The notes: generated by a model from the sequence alone, not told the origin. A stretch of 64,000 nucleotides of DNA from CALAED01 sp035765195 (GCA_035765195.1 DASTYC010000043.1:61363-125362); one strand, 5' to 3'. Shown: positions 49,518 through 58,919, counted from the stretch's first letter. Translations and numbers: made by a program.

Positions 49518-51698
49518 GTGGCGACAATGGATGGCAGCTATGTTCCTGGTGAGGGCAAGGGTGCTTCTTGGGCAAATGAGATCAGTGGGACAGTCGTTGG
49601 CCAAAGTGTACAGGCAGGCTCGATCCATGGCGGGATTCAGTTCAATATCGCATCAGGAGTCCCGCTACCAACCCCCGCCCAACTGCCGGTTCCAGGATTC
49701 TTCGTTGGTCGCGAGCAGGAACTGGCAGATCTACGGCGGTTGACGCAGCAAGGCTCAGATCAAGATCGCACCCGCCTTGTGGTGATCAGCGGCCCGGGGG
49801 GAGTCGGCAAGACTACATTGGCACTCTATTGGCTACATCAAATACGAGACAATTACCCCGACGGACAACTATTTGTTGACCTACGCGGGTTCTCCGGTGA
49901 TGGACGTCCCATGCCAACGAGCGAGCCGCTGGAACGGTTTCTCAGAGCGCTCGGGATCGGCCGAGACGGTATGCCTGTGAACCTCGACGAGCAGGCCGCG
50001 CTGTTCCGATCGCTCACGACCGGCCGGCGCCTTGTCATGCTGCTCGACAACGCGGCATCCGCAGCCCAGATTCGGCCTCTCCTACCCGGGCCTGGCCCGG
50101 CTCTCGTGGTAGTGACGACACGGCAGCGTCTATCCGGACTGGCCATGGAAGGGGCACGTTTCTTCGGCCTTACACCCATGGACGAACTCGGTGCCGTGGA
50201 GTTGTTGAATCGCATGGTCGGATCGGACCGGATTCAACCAGAGTTGAACCAAGCGCTGTTCCTGGTGTCATTGTGCGGAGGGTTGCCGCTCGCGGTATGT
50301 GCCTCAGGCGCCCGACTCGTCGCTCGGAGCCGCTGGACAGTCGCACGCGTCGTCGAGGAATTGACCGACGAGACTCACCGACTGTCCACGCTCAGCGCCG
50401 AGGATGACGTTTCTGTCAAGGCTGTTTTTGATCTTTCGTATCGCGCTTTGCCAACCGACGCGGCACGCCTCTACCGGCTACTCGGCATGCACCCAGGACC
50501 AGACTTCAATGTCGCCACGGCTGCTGCGATGGCCGAGATCACCCATGCGGAATCAGCGCGACTAATCGATTACCTCGTTGGGGCAAATTTGCTTGAAGAG
50601 GGAGCAGGAGACCGATTCCGCTTTCATGATCTCCTGCGACTCCATGCCCGTGAAAAATTGATGGAGACTGAAAGCCGGACGGCCCGTAAAGATACCTTCG
50701 CCCAGCTGGTCGATTACTATCTGGGCATGGCGGCTGCGGCCGACCGCGCCATCCTGCCCGGGCGATGGCGCCTGGGCGGATACTTCGATGGTCCTCCTCG
50801 TACGTCATTCGATAGCGGCGCGACGGCGTTGGAGTGGCTGGAGTTGGAGCGTGCCAATATCACCGCCACCTTGCGGCAGGCGCATCAAGAGGAAATGCAC
50901 GAAGCGGTGTGGCAAATCTGTGAAGCGCTATGGGGCCTTTTCCTGATACACAAACACTACCGGCTCTGGATCGAATGCCATGAGCTCGGCGTCGCCGCCG
51001 CGCGGGCATGTGCTAATACGCTGGCACATGCCCGCATGCTGGAAGCACTTGCCTATGCATATATCAATCTCCAGGATTTCGCCCCGGCAGTGGAGTATTG
51101 TCGGCAGGCGCTGCGACTCGAGCGGGATTCCGACCATCCTCTCGGCGAGGCCTCAGCCTTGGAATACCTCGGGGTCGCCGAACTCGGCAGCAGCCGAAAC
51201 GAGTGCGCCATCGATCTTTTCACTATGGCCAGAGATATCCATCAGCGACTCGGGCGGCCGCGAGGAGTCGCGCTCATGACGAGGCATATTGGGGAAGCAC
51301 TGCGTCAGGCCGGGCGATACAACGATGCGATCGAGCACTTCACCGACGCTCTGAATTTCTTCTCGGCAAATAGCGAGCGCTATCACGTCGCCCGTACGCT
51401 TACCCGCCTGGGAAAGACATATTTACTCGCCAGTCGACTCGACGACGCGGAAAGGACGTTGCACAGTGCCCTGGAAACCGCACTCGAGATCGACGCCCGG
51501 CACGAAGCGGCAAACGTGCACGTGGTTCTTGCCCAGTTGTCGGCGGCCATCGACGAGCCCGCAAAGGAGCGATCTCACTTGGAACGGGCCTTAACGATCT
51601 ACGCCGAGCTGGGAGCCCCCCAGGCCGAGGAGATCAACAACCAGCTCGCCAGGCGACCTCCCCGTCCATCGAGCCCGGACTCCGACTCATCGATCTGA
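49518..51698 (+). CDS. NB-ARC/TPR STAND protein with N-terminal amyloid-signalling-like motif
   Basis: 726 residues from GTG at 49518. Residues 23-43 read ISGTVVGQSVQAGSIHGG and then IQF, resembling the RHIM-like bacterial amyloid signalling motifs (BASS) at the N-termini of NLR-like proteins. NB-ARC follows: PGFFVGREQELADLRR, Walker A SGPGGVGKTTLA (91-102), LVMLLDNA, LPLAVCASGARL and a winged helix ending RFRFHDLLRLHA. The C-terminal ~250 residues are TPRs. No DNA-binding domain. Codons 636 and 692 are TTA, so translation may depend on the bldA-type tRNA. It sits in the lower-GC segment. Confidence 0.85.
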   Translation: MATMDGSYVPGEGKGASWANEISGTVVGQSVQAGSIHGGIQFNIASGVPLPTPAQLPVPGFFVGREQELADLRRLTQQGSDQDRTRLVVISGPGGVGKTTLALYWLHQIRDNYPDGQLFVDLRGFSGDGRPMPTSEPLERFLRALGIGRDGMPVNLDEQAALFRSLTTGRRLVMLLDNAASAAQIRPLLPGPGPALVVVTTRQRLSGLAMEGARFFGLTPMDELGAVELLNRMVGSDRIQPELNQALFLVSLCGGLPLAVCASGARLVARSRWTVARVVEELTDETHRLSTLSAEDDVSVKAVFDLSYRALPTDAARLYRLLGMHPGPDFNVATAAAMAEITHAESARLIDYLVGANLLEEGAGDRFRFHDLLRLHAREKLMETESRTARKDTFAQLVDYYLGMAAAADRAILPGRWRLGGYFDGPPRTSFDSGATALEWLELERANITATLRQAHQEEMHEAVWQICEALWGLFLIHKHYRLWIECHELGVAAARACANTLAHARMLEALAYAYINLQDFAPAVEYCRQALRLERDSDHPLGEASALEYLGVAELGSSRNECAIDLFTMARDIHQRLGRPRGVALMTRHIGEALRQAGRYNDAIEHFTDALNFFSANSERYHVARTLTRLGKTYLLASRLDDAERTLHSALETALEIDARHEAANVHVVLAQLSAAIDEPAKERSHLERALTIYAELGAPQAEEINNQLARRPPRPSSPDSDSSI

Positions 51699-52299
51699 CT
51701 CGGACGACGCAATGTCGCGCCGCACCCCGGGGTGGCGAGACGGTCAGCCGGGCCGCGTGTAGTCCGGCAAGGGGCCGGGCGGCCGCCAGCCATGCGTGCA
51801 CGACCGAGGCGCAACATAGAATGCCGGCCTCAGAGCCCGATCCCCTTCGCTTCACCGCGCGATCGATCGGCCGAGTTTCCGGCAGCGAAGCGAACTGCAG
51901 CCGATGACCAGGGTCACCCGCCCATACACATGTTCTGTCGCGGCCTATGACAGCCGCCACGAGGCAACCTGGATATCGAGCGCGTATGTCGGGCAGTGAG
52001 TGAGGTCCCGGATGCCCACCGCCGGCGCGACGAACGATCACATCGGCTGCCGACATCATCGTCGGGTCCGCCTCGTCCGGACCTGCCCTCAGGTGCTCAT
52101 CGGCACCAACCGCCGGCCTTGGAAGACCGGAGTCCGCGGTCGTAGGTTCCAGCAGGCTCCGCCGCTTCACTACTGCCGTCACCGCGGCCGTATGGGGTCC
52201 GCGGACAACCACGATCAGATCTTCGTCAGCGCAATGGGCAGGCATCTCCCTTCTCACAGGTGCCATGCAAACCCGTATCAATGACGTATGCGCATTCAT
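51634..52299 (-). CDS. Unknown protein A2 of the duplicated cassette
   Basis: 221 residues from an ATG at 52299 behind GGCGGGGG; an upstream start at 52332 is possible. No family is recognised. It is a diverged paralogue of the protein at 53592-54263: ASVVHAWLAAA at residues 164-174 aligns without gaps with GSVLHCWLAAG at 164-174 of the other protein, with an ADV(I/L)V match as well. The C-terminal ~40 residues differ completely and overlap the convergent NB-ARC gene by 65 bp, so this copy may be frameshifted or decaying. It is the last gene of the cassette. Confidence 0.55.
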   Translation of the reverse strand: MNAHTSLIRVCMAPVRREMPAHCADEDLIVVVRGPHTAAVTAVVKRRSLLEPTTADSGLPRPAVGADEHLRAGPDEADPTMMSAADVIVRRAGGGHPGPHSLPDIRARYPGCLVAAVIGRDRTCVWAGDPGHRLQFASLPETRPIDRAVKRRGSGSEAGILCCASVVHAWLAAARPLAGLHAARLTVSPPRGAARHCVVRVRSMSRSPGSMDGEVAWRAGC

Positions 52300-52341
52300 C
52301 CCCCGCCGCATCCCTTTTCGTTGTATATCCATACATCGGTG

Positions 52342-53580
52342 CTAGGCCGCCAGCGTCCCGCCATCTTGAATGGTGTACGGGGGCGGCACGGGACCCAGTT
52401 CCACCGGATGCTCCGGCAGAGCCAAGCGCATCAGCCGGTACATTTCTCGCCGCAGAATACTAGCCGACATTCCGGGCCGCGAACTGGCATCCCCTCGAAA
52501 GGCAGCGTAGTTGTCCGGGGTATATGCATAGATCGCGTCGTCCACCTGGGCCCGCAGTGATTCGTTCCAGTCGAGGCGCGGCGCGACGGCACCCAAGCGT
52601 GCGACATGCGATTCGACGACGACATCATCCTCGGGAAATGCCCCTAACAGAACCGGCACACCCATGGCCGCCGCATAGAAGGTCACGGATCCGTGATCTC
52701 CAATGACGCGATCCGCCGCGATCAGGGCGGCACGCCAACCCTCCTCGGGCGGCAGCAACCGCACCCCCAGCCGCATGCAGTCGGCGTGCCACGAGACTAC
52801 CTGGCGACGGCCCGACCAACCCCAGATGTTGGGATGCAGAGCAGCGACGACGCAGTACTTTTCCCTTGGCAGTTCGGCGGCGATGCGAAGCAACAGATCG
52901 GGGTGTTGTCCGAGCAATGATCCCGGACTCCATGTCGACGATACGAATACGAGCCGCTGGTCGGGACCCACGCCGAGAGCGTGACGATAGACGTTCCGCA
53001 GGTGCACGCTCGACATCAACCGATCGAAGCACGGATCGCCGGCCACGACCACGACCGGAAGTGCTTCCGGACATTCGCGTGCGAGCACGCTGCGATGATC
53101 TTCGTGGCCCACAATTATCGTCGATGGGACCACTCTGCCGTTGACAATAATGCGTTCTCTGATCACGCCCGTAATCGGACGGCCTGCGGGCGGTCCCAGG
53201 CCCGGCTGCCGAACGAGAAGTTTGCTCGGTCCCGCGCCATGCGGCATTGTCAAGATCGGCGCATGGAGATTCTCCAGCATCCCATGGCTGGCGGCGATAG
53301 CGAGGTCGAACTTGACCTGGGTCGCCTGGTGCCAAGGCAGGACAAGACCACCAAGTCTTTCCAAGAACTCGGTCGCCGCCCGCGAGAACGGCGATGCCGG
53401 GGCCGCACTGTAGACGACCTGAATCCTGCGATCACTCTCGAGAAGAGGCAGTACATCTGCCAGACGTGTCCCGGCGGTGAGGTGATGTGCGACCACAAGC
53501 GCCGTTCGCTGGCCCCTTATGGTGGCGCCCCTTATCGCGTCGGGACCGAATGGCCCCCGTATCCATTCGTAACCTGACAT
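52342..53580 (-). CDS. GT-B / CDP-glycerol-transferase-like protein, copy A
   Basis: 412 residues, ATG at 53580 with AAGGTGAT upstream. The C-terminal half has VVAALHPNIWGW (HPN at 249-251) and DRVIGDHGSVTFYAAAMGVPVLL (GDHGS at 294-298), the pattern of CDP-glycerol glycerophosphotransferases and related GT-B enzymes. The N-terminal half (ALVVAHHLTAGTRLADVLPLLES) starts like the second copy at 54277-55470. Similar actinobacterial proteins are sometimes mislabelled translation initiation factor 2. The acceptor and donor are unknown. It overlaps nothing; the next gene starts 42 bp away. Confidence 0.72.
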   Translation of the reverse strand: MSGYEWIRGPFGPDAIRGATIRGQRTALVVAHHLTAGTRLADVLPLLESDRRIQVVYSAAPASPFSRAATEFLERLGGLVLPWHQATQVKFDLAIAASHGMLENLHAPILTMPHGAGPSKLLVRQPGLGPPAGRPITGVIRERIIVNGRVVPSTIIVGHEDHRSVLARECPEALPVVVVAGDPCFDRLMSSVHLRNVYRHALGVGPDQRLVFVSSTWSPGSLLGQHPDLLLRIAAELPREKYCVVAALHPNIWGWSGRRQVVSWHADCMRLGVRLLPPEEGWRAALIAADRVIGDHGSVTFYAAAMGVPVLLGAFPEDDVVVESHVARLGAVAPRLDWNESLRAQVDDAIYAYTPDNYAAFRGDASSRPGMSASILRREMYRLMRLALPEHPVELGPVPPPYTIQDGGTLAA

Positions 53581-53591
53581 GTGATCACCTT

Positions 53592-54263
53592 CTAAGCGGC
53601 CCAGGACAGCGCGGCGGCCGACCCCGGACGTACGGTCACATCGGCCCGAGCGGCCACCGAGAAGTGACATCGGCGGGGCGACCAGCCCACGTGGTAGTAG
53701 CCGGCGGCGACCACGGCGTTGTGGAGTATGCCTATCGGCATGCCCGCGGCCAGCCAGCAATGAAGGACCGAGCCGTATACGGCAAGCCAGCCTGGTGACT
53801 CACACGCCAAGAGCGCGGCGGGGCCTCTGATTTCCACTGACTTGCCGTCACGTAGTTGCAGCACGCACCCAGTGGCCGTGTGACCGGCCGTGACGTCGCA
53901 ATCCGCACCAGGGTTCGACGCGGGGAGAATTCGATCATCCGAGCCGCGGCAACGGTTCGGAGCGCTGTGCACCAGGACGTCGGCGAGTTGACCAACACCT
54001 CCATCGTCGATGTCGTCGGTCCACGAGACCGTATGGGGATCTGTCATCACGAACACCGGGGCGTCCTGAGTGGATGATTCGTGAAGATCTTTCAGCGTTA
54101 CCAGATGTGGCTCTCGTGGCTCCCCACCCCGCGGTATAACGAGGACCGCCGGCGTCGAGTTTTTGGACCGCCGGGGTGCCTTCATTCTTGTTCCAGGCTG
54201 ATGGGTCAACGAAAGGGCATGGTCGACCCGCAGCAGCCGCGCTGCGATGACGTGGCGTCGCAC
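53592..54263 (-). CDS. Unknown protein B2 of the duplicated cassette
   Basis: 223 residues from GTG at 54263, with GAGGAG five bases before it and the preceding stop 13 bp upstream, so it is coupled to copy B of the transferase-like gene. AVLVIPRGGEPREPHLVTL, QLADVLVHSA and GSVLHCWLAAGMPIGIL (164-180) are the segments shared with its paralogue downstream. It contains several His and Cys but no known motif. Function unknown; the consistent pairing with the GT-B-like gene suggests a partner protein. Confidence 0.65.
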   Translation of the reverse strand: MRRHVIAARLLRVDHALSLTHQPGTRMKAPRRSKNSTPAVLVIPRGGEPREPHLVTLKDLHESSTQDAPVFVMTDPHTVSWTDDIDDGGVGQLADVLVHSAPNRCRGSDDRILPASNPGADCDVTAGHTATGCVLQLRDGKSVEIRGPAALLACESPGWLAVYGSVLHCWLAAGMPIGILHNAVVAAGYYHVGWSPRRCHFSVAARADVTVRPGSAAALSWAA

Positions 54264-54276
54264 ATTGTCTCCTCAA

Positions 54277-55470
54277 CTAATCGATGCGGAATGGTGGGGA
54301 CACCGGATCGGTGGTTGGAATTGTGGCGGGCTGTGGCAGGCCAAGCGTCCGATACAGCAGGCGCCGTAGGATGCGGTTGCATCGCTCTGGCTCAGACGTG
54401 ATCCTCCCGATCACGCGCTGATGGTGATCCGATCGATATTTCCTAGCGGCTCTTCGAAGCTGAGTGCGTGTCGAACGGCGCGCGCTCAAGCGCGGTGCCA
54501 CCTTCGCCAGCTCTCCGAGGCTGGAGTTCGCGTCGAAATCGTCGCTCGGCCGTCCGTACAAGAGCACTGGAGTTCCGGCGACGGCGCCGTACGGCGCCAC
54601 CGGCCCATAGTCGCTGATAATCCAGTCCGCCGCGACCAGCGGCGCACGCCAGTCGGCCTCTGGCGGCATGAGACTGAGCCCGTGCCGAAGACTCGCCGAT
54701 AGGCCGCTACGTCGGCTTGGTGTCATGTCGGCAGGGAAGAGTGCCAGCACGTGGTACTCCCTGGCGGGCAGGTCCGCGACGACCCGACGCAGCAGTGCGT
54801 ACGCCCGAGCGGATGACGCGCGGAGACCCGATGTCGATGCCACCACCACGAGTTTCCGCCCTGCGCCGACACCAAGGGCACGCCGATAGAAGTCACGTAA
54901 TGGCAGGCTGGCGACCAGCCGGTCGTATGAGGAATCCCCGGTAACGGTGGCAAGCGGCAGGAGATCTGGGTGGGCACGGGCCAATCGGGTGCGCTCCGCC
55001 TCATGGGTGAGGAGGATCGCCGCAGGCATGGCCCGGCTGTCGCGCATCAGCCGTTGTTGATCCAGGCCGTAGACGACACCACCGCCGGCCACCCGCACCG
55101 CTCGGCGAGTCATCCGATTCAAGCTCGCTTCGTGCGGCATGACCAGCAACGGCGCTCGCACCTCGTGCACCGCAGCGTAATCCGCGGCCAGCGCGGCATC
55201 GAACGTCAGCGGGGTAACTAGTTGCCACGGCATTACGACTCCGCCGTTGGCGATCAGCAATTCTTCCAGCCCGGTGTTCACCACGCCCGGCGCCATGGTG
55301 AAAACCACCTGAAGCCGGGCATCGGACTCCAACAGTCGAACGGCGTCGAGCATGCGCCACGCCGAGATGGCGGTGTGGACGATCACCAGCACCGTCTGAC
55401 AATCCACGCGTGTCATCGATCGATGTACGTCATGTCCGATCGGACCTTGACGCCACTCGAATCTGGACAT
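54277..55470 (-). CDS. GT-B / CDP-glycerol-transferase-like protein, copy B with altered active-site region
   Basis: 397 residues, start MSRFEW set by alignment with copy A (MSGYEW); the ribosome site is weak. It shares FEWRQGPIGHD, VVHEVRAPLLVMPH and VTGDSSYDRLV with copy A in equivalent positions. However, HPN is FPA (245-247) and GDHGS is SDYGP (286-290), so residues that contact the donor phosphates in CDP-glycerol-type enzymes are not kept. It may be a regulatory or structural paralogue. It is first gene of the four-gene unit, divergent from the SARP gene. Confidence 0.68.
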   Translation of the reverse strand: MSRFEWRQGPIGHDVHRSMTRVDCQTVLVIVHTAISAWRMLDAVRLLESDARLQVVFTMAPGVVNTGLEELLIANGGVVMPWQLVTPLTFDAALAADYAAVHEVRAPLLVMPHEASLNRMTRRAVRVAGGGVVYGLDQQRLMRDSRAMPAAILLTHEAERTRLARAHPDLLPLATVTGDSSYDRLVASLPLRDFYRRALGVGAGRKLVVVASTSGLRASSARAYALLRRVVADLPAREYHVLALFPADMTPSRRSGLSASLRHGLSLMPPEADWRAPLVAADWIISDYGPVAPYGAVAGTPVLLYGRPSDDFDANSSLGELAKVAPRLSARRSTRTQLRRAARKYRSDHHQRVIGRITSEPERCNRILRRLLYRTLGLPQPATIPTTDPVSPPFRID

Positions 55471-55565
55471 CGCAGTCTGCGAACCCCCTTGTGCCCGCGG
55501 ATCATGAGATCCACCCCCGGTGTTCCTCGGAGCCGAGGTCGTCGACTCCTGACCGAGAGTCCACG

Positions 55566-55631
55566 ATGCACCTTGACGAAAACTTGCTACCCGTCTCACG
55601 CCTCGTGGGCCGCTTTGTCCCGTTCCGGTAA
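55566..55631 (+). CDS. Possible 21-residue leader peptide before the SARP gene
   Basis: ATG at 55566 with GAGAG six bases upstream reads MHLDENLLPVSRLVGRFVPF and Arg, then TAA, 80 bp before the SARP start. The encoded peptide is amphipathic and basic at its end. It may be a leader controlling the regulator or simply a chance reading frame. Confidence 0.28.
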   Translation: MHLDENLLPVSRLVGRFVPFR

Positions 55632-55710
55632 CCCTCCTGTGTCGAACGGTTACAGCGGGCAGGGACTCATAGAGGAATGACACGTAGGGCAATCCGTATA
55701 AGGGGCACTC

Positions 55711-58700
55711 GTGGAGTTCCATCTCCTCGGTCCCGTTGAGCTGTGGGCCGACGGTCAACGTCGGGAGCTGGGTACGGCCAAAGAGCGCCTGGTGCTCGCC
55801 AACCTGCTGCTCAGCCCAGGACAGCCGGTCAGCGCCGAGACACTGATTGATCATCTATGGGGCGCGGACCCACCGGCAAAGCCGCGTCAAAGTCTCTACA
55901 GCTACATCGCCAGGCTGCGGGACCGGCTCGCACAGGCCGGCGAGGTCGAGCTGCGGTCGAGACCTGGCGGGTACGTACTCGAGATCGACGAGACGACCAT
56001 CGATGTACACCGCTTCCATCTGCTCCGCGCGCAGGCGCGCGCCATCGCCCAGAGCGGAGATGAAGAACACGCCATCGATCTGTACCGCAAGGCGGCTCGG
56101 CTGTGGCGCGCGGAGCCGCTGGCCGATCTATCGGGCGAGTGGGTGATTCGCGCCCGTACGTCGATAGAGGATCAGTTGCTGGCGGCCACGCTGGAACGCG
56201 TTGACATCGAGCTGCGGCATGGACACCACTCCGATCTGGTCGGCGAACTCTCCGACCTCGGTGCTCGCTATCCCTACCACGAGCACCTGGCCGATCGGCT
56301 CATGAGGGCGCTGTATTGCAGCGGTCGACAGGCGGAAGCACTGGAGGTCTACCGGCGCACCCGCGCCAGGCTCGTAGACGAGATCGGCACGGAGGCGAAT
56401 CCCGCCCTTCGCGAACTGCATCAGCGCATCCTCGAGGGCGACCCTTCACTGCTCTACGTGCCGCCGACACGACTTGACGCCGCCCGGCCGCCTAATACGT
56501 TGCCTCGCGACATCCAGATCACCGGTCGCCGGTTCGACATGCTGCGGTTGCTCGAAGACCTCCCGCATCAGCGAAGCCCAGGCGCCACGACCGGCTCTGC
56601 CGTCAACGTCGTCACCATCGATGGAATGGCGGGAGTAGGCAAGACGGCGCTAGCCGTTCGGCTCGCTCACGAGCTCGCCCCGCGCTACCCGGACGCCCAA
56701 CTCTTCCTCAACTTGCATGCCCATGACCATGGCAGAGAGGCGCTGGATCCGACGACTGCACTGGGCACCTTGCTGCGCAGCCTCGGGGTCCCGCACGGCC
56801 GCATCCCCCACGCGCTGGATGACCGCACCGCGCTCTGGCGGACCCAACTCGCGCGAAGCCACGCTCTGCTCGTCCTAGACGACGCGGTCGACGGCGATCA
56901 AGTGCTGCCTCTGCTTCCCGGGGCACCGGGATGCTTAACGATCGTGACAAGCCGTCGCAGGCTGGTCGGCTTGGATCACGTTCGCTCTCACTCCCTCGAC
57001 GTCCTCCCGCCGTCGGATGCGATGGCCCTGTTTACAAGCGTCGTGGGGGCAGTTCCGCCCACGAACGACAAGGATCTAGCCGCCGTGGTGGAGCGATGCG
57101 GCCGCCTGCCGCTGGGCATCAGCATCGCCGGCAGCAAACTGCGACATCACCCGGCCTGGACGGTCTCCGACCTTCTCGCGCGGCTGGAACACGACAATCG
57201 TCGCCTCGACGAACTTCGCGCCGCGGATCGCACGGTGGCCTCAGTTTTTGAAATGTCCTACCGTGAGCTGTCAGCACGGCAAAGGGAGGCTTTCCGCCTC
57301 TTTGGCCTGCATCCTGGGCCGACACTCACACCGCATGCCGCGGCAGCGCTCATCGGCACTGAAGTGAGCAACGCCGAGCGCATGCTCGACGACTTGCACG
57401 AGCGTCATCTCATCAACGAGCCCGACCGCGGTCGCTTCTCCTTCCACGACCTGCTGCACGATTACGCTTTGCGTCTCGCGGTGAGCGAGACCTCGGACGG
57501 TGACCGAAGCGATGCGATCCGTCGCATACTCGACTTCTATATCTGTGGTGCTGACCGAGCAGACCGATTGCTTTACCCGCGGAGACGACGTATCGACATC
57601 ACGAACTCGCACTCGACACCGTACCTCCCGGACATAGAAACAAAGCCGCTCGCCCAACGCTGGTTCACTACTGAGTTCGACAACCTTCTCCGCGCCGCCG
57701 ACTACGCCGGCCGACACGGTTGGTCAACGCATGTTGCCCATTTCGGCCAGGTGCTTGCCGGGCATCTCGAATCTCGCGGGTATTGGGCAGAGGCCGCGAC
57801 TTTGCACGCCCGCGCCGTCACGGCATGGTACAAGATTGATGATAAGGACGGGACGGCACGAGCGCTGGCGGATCTGAGCCTCGTGCGCTTCCGCTCAGGC
57901 CAGTACGACGAGGCGTTTGCGCATGCGGAAGATGCGTTGACCATCTACAGGTCCGTGGCCGACCGCGCGGGACAAGCCGAAATACTGGATCATATCGGGG
58001 TCATTCGCTGGCACCAGTCCAGGTTTGTGGACGCGCTGGCAAACTGCCGCGCGGCACTACGCATCTGGCGATCACTAAAGGATCAGTGCGGGATCGCCAA
58101 AGGCCTGGATCACTCAGCCATCTATCTCGAATACATTGGGCGTTATCGCGAGGCGGGAAGCAACCGGCAGCGCGCCCTGGATATCTATGCCAAGGTCGGT
58201 GACCTGCACGGACGGCAGATGGCACTCAACAATATGGGTGATCTGCGCTTGCGGGTCGGCGACGTCGAAGCTGCCTCTGACTATTATGAACAAGCGGCAG
58301 CGGTTACCGCCGAAATGGGACGGCAACACAGGGCTATATGGCTTGGCAACATGGGAAATATATACCAGCATACCGGCCGATACGATGACGCCCTGGACAG
58401 CTATCGCAAGGCCCTTCCGATCCATCGGGAGATCGGCGATCGGCGCAGCGAGATCGAAGCGTTGATAGGGATCGGCTCCACGTTCCAGCGTATGGGCAAA
58501 CAAAATGAAGCGCTAGTCCATTACGAAAAGGCTCTGGCCGTTGCACGCGAGATCTCAGAACGCTATGAAGAAACTAAAGCACTTCGACATATAGGCGCTG
58601 CCCTAGTTGACTCCGGCCGCTACGATGCGGCTTTAACCAACTTCCGAAGGGCGCTCGATCTCGCGGATCGAATTGGTGAGCTGTTCGAGACGGCCAAGAC

Positions 58701-58866
58701 GCTCGAAGGCATGGGCTCGGCCCTCTTTCAGTTGAGAGACCGAATCAATGCAAAGAAATACTGGAAACGCGCACTAACGTTGTACAATAGGCTCGGCGTG
58801 CCAGACGGGCATGCCATTCAGAACCGGCTCAAGGACCTAGCCATCAGAAAAGCCGAACAAGCTTGA
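55711..58866 (+). CDS. AfsR/SARP family transcriptional regulator (BTAD-NB-ARC-TPR)
   Basis: 1051 residues, GTG start behind AGGGG. Residues 1-95 are the OmpR-like winged helix (VLANLLLSPGQPVSAETLIDHLW; SLYSYIARLRDRL), 96-245 the BTAD domain, and 270-560 the NB-ARC NTPase with P-loop GMAGVGKTAL (305-314) and ALLVLDDAV. TPRs follow from about residue 690 (YDEAFAHAEDALTIY; YDDALDSYRKALPIH). SARPs activate secondary-metabolite genes, usually nearby. Codons 409 and 975 are TTA, so bldA-type control is likely. A TATAAG box lies about ten bases before the start. The transferase cassette diverges upstream and may be its target. Confidence 0.9.
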   Translation: MEFHLLGPVELWADGQRRELGTAKERLVLANLLLSPGQPVSAETLIDHLWGADPPAKPRQSLYSYIARLRDRLAQAGEVELRSRPGGYVLEIDETTIDVHRFHLLRAQARAIAQSGDEEHAIDLYRKAARLWRAEPLADLSGEWVIRARTSIEDQLLAATLERVDIELRHGHHSDLVGELSDLGARYPYHEHLADRLMRALYCSGRQAEALEVYRRTRARLVDEIGTEANPALRELHQRILEGDPSLLYVPPTRLDAARPPNTLPRDIQITGRRFDMLRLLEDLPHQRSPGATTGSAVNVVTIDGMAGVGKTALAVRLAHELAPRYPDAQLFLNLHAHDHGREALDPTTALGTLLRSLGVPHGRIPHALDDRTALWRTQLARSHALLVLDDAVDGDQVLPLLPGAPGCLTIVTSRRRLVGLDHVRSHSLDVLPPSDAMALFTSVVGAVPPTNDKDLAAVVERCGRLPLGISIAGSKLRHHPAWTVSDLLARLEHDNRRLDELRAADRTVASVFEMSYRELSARQREAFRLFGLHPGPTLTPHAAAALIGTEVSNAERMLDDLHERHLINEPDRGRFSFHDLLHDYALRLAVSETSDGDRSDAIRRILDFYICGADRADRLLYPRRRRIDITNSHSTPYLPDIETKPLAQRWFTTEFDNLLRAADYAGRHGWSTHVAHFGQVLAGHLESRGYWAEAATLHARAVTAWYKIDDKDGTARALADLSLVRFRSGQYDEAFAHAEDALTIYRSVADRAGQAEILDHIGVIRWHQSRFVDALANCRAALRIWRSLKDQCGIAKGLDHSAIYLEYIGRYREAGSNRQRALDIYAKVGDLHGRQMALNNMGDLRLRVGDVEAASDYYEQAAAVTAEMGRQHRAIWLGNMGNIYQHTGRYDDALDSYRKALPIHREIGDRRSEIEALIGIGSTFQRMGKQNEALVHYEKALAVAREISERYEETKALRHIGAALVDSGRYDAALTNFRRALDLADRIGELFETAKTLEGMGSALFQLRDRINAKKYWKRALTLYNRLGVPDGHAIQNRLKDLAIRKAEQA

Positions 58867-58873
58867 GGGACAC

Positions 58874-58902
58874 AAAAAAGGGCCGGTCCCGGTCGCCGGC
58901 CC
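58874..58902 (-). terminator. Intrinsic terminator of the small-peptide gene, also facing SARP
   Basis: GGGCCGG and CCGGCCC form a 7-bp stem (58880-58902) around a 9-base loop. On the minus strand the hairpin is followed by six T residues (58879-58874), an orthodox Rho-independent terminator. It begins 17 bp after the stop of the 44-codon peptide gene and 14 bp after the SARP stop. Confidence 0.78.
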
Positions 58903-58919
58903 CTGTTGTGCGACCCCTT

